A DNA stretch of 64,000 nt, from positions 140,975-204,974 of the forward strand of contig NGFH01000002.1 in the NCBI GenBank assembly GCA_002215675.1, in the 5' to 3' direction. Made by a program: the position numbers and the translations under genes. The stretch comes from Bacteroidetes bacterium 2013_40CM_41_45. GTDB taxonomy: Bacteria; Bacteroidota; Bacteroidia; AKYH767-A; 2013-40CM-41-45. A model generated the notes under the pieces. The model ran no database searches, had not been told where the DNA came from, and saw nothing but the letters and a program-made list of their open reading frames with translations. Positions 63,660 through 64,000 of this stretch are shown in pieces. Every line of letters begins with the position of its first letter. Position 1 is the first letter of the stretch.

Positions 63660-64000
63660 TTATTGCAATGATAAGAATCAATTTTAGATTACCATCTCAG
63701 CATTACAAACTCCTTTTTCTGAAACCGGATTCTATATTTTTTTGTGGAAAACTTTCACAATCCGGTGCGTACAGATGAAATACCTGTGGTCATATTTACA
63801 CTCAGAAATTTACATGGCAGTGATGGAAATGAATCTTGATATCTTGCTTTCAGGATATTGCTCTTCATGTATTCAAAGAAAAAACAGAAATACCAGGCAG
63901 CGCGGGCACATATTCACTATCCATGAAGAACTTTTTTTTAGTTTTATGCTTTAATATTTCAGACGTATTAAACAGAAGAGCGTGATTATGTTGCTGGATA
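63660..64000. other. Region with no recognisable gene
   Basis: 341 bp upstream of the aminotransferase gene. Short reading frames on both strands have no family signature and biased composition, and no hairpin with a T-run is seen. TATCATTG (minus strand, 63675-63668) resembles a -7 box, 9 bp upstream of the aminotransferase start, but no TTTG stands at the right spacing. Confidence 0.5.

Noticed and set aside
63742-63954. 70-codon plus-strand frame at the right edge
   Set aside because: No recognisable domain, Met-rich and irregular, no promoter; treated as chance.
1-64000. tRNA, rRNA, transposase, integrase or prophage genes
   Set aside because: I looked for cloverleaf arms with CCA-type ends, IS transposase motifs and phage structural genes on both strands and saw none; by-eye reading could miss a degenerate tRNA.

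Overview
The window looks like a Bacteroidota chromosome, probably a free-living environmental lineage near Chitinophagales or Sphingobacteriales. The grounds are: three secreted proteins with type IX secretion (T9SS) C-terminal sorting domains, a full-length PorX-type response regulator, SprB and choice-of-anchor modules, BatA and TIGR02757 family genes, and promoters of the Bacteroidota type (a consensus TTTG-N19-TAnnTTTG upstream of rplU). Classical Shine-Dalgarno sites are scarce. No tRNA, rRNA, CRISPR array, transposase or phage module was seen.

1-4841 holds housekeeping and redox genes: a gamma-carbonic-anhydrase-like hexapeptide protein, a TlpA-like thioredoxin, rplU-rpmA, and a DUF255 lipoprotein. 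4.9-16.8 kb is a surface-protein block: a 1291-residue collagen-like protein, a small protein built from 25-residue repeats, a lysyl-oxidase-family protein that keeps the copper-binding histidines and both cofactor-forming residues, a propeller protein, and a choice-of-anchor L/SprB protein. 16.8-30.9 kb is mixed: FN3K-family kinase, membrane zinc peptidase, secreted subtilase, a dihydroorotase-like protein lacking its HxH metal motif, BatA protein, TIGR02757, YdcF, an HD phosphohydrolase, PorX, TsaE and alanine dehydrogenase.

30.9-63.7 kb is one large surface-polysaccharide locus. It has about a dozen glycosyltransferases, three AsnB-type amidotransferases, a PIG-L deacetylase next to an LpxD-like acyltransferase, nucleotide-sugar enzymes (including a LegB-like dehydratase in a four-gene plus-strand operon), a Wzx-like flippase, three methyltransferases, a GNAT acetyltransferase, two tandem five-bladed-propeller glycosidase-like proteins, a WbqC gene split by an A11 tract, and a VioA-like sugar aminotransferase. 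Most genes run on the minus strand with overlaps or gaps under 30 bp. The likely product is an amidated, N-acylated heteropolysaccharide exported by the flippase route.

The most striking observations are the neighbourhood of a bacterial collagen-like protein and a lysyl oxidase homologue; a family of heptanucleotide tandem arrays found six times, two of them inside T9SS sorting domains where they encode 7-residue peptide repeats; the homopolymer-disrupted wbqC; a glycosyltransferase whose true start is probably a non-standard codon; and a 46-residue membrane protein gene lying between two nearly identical terminators.
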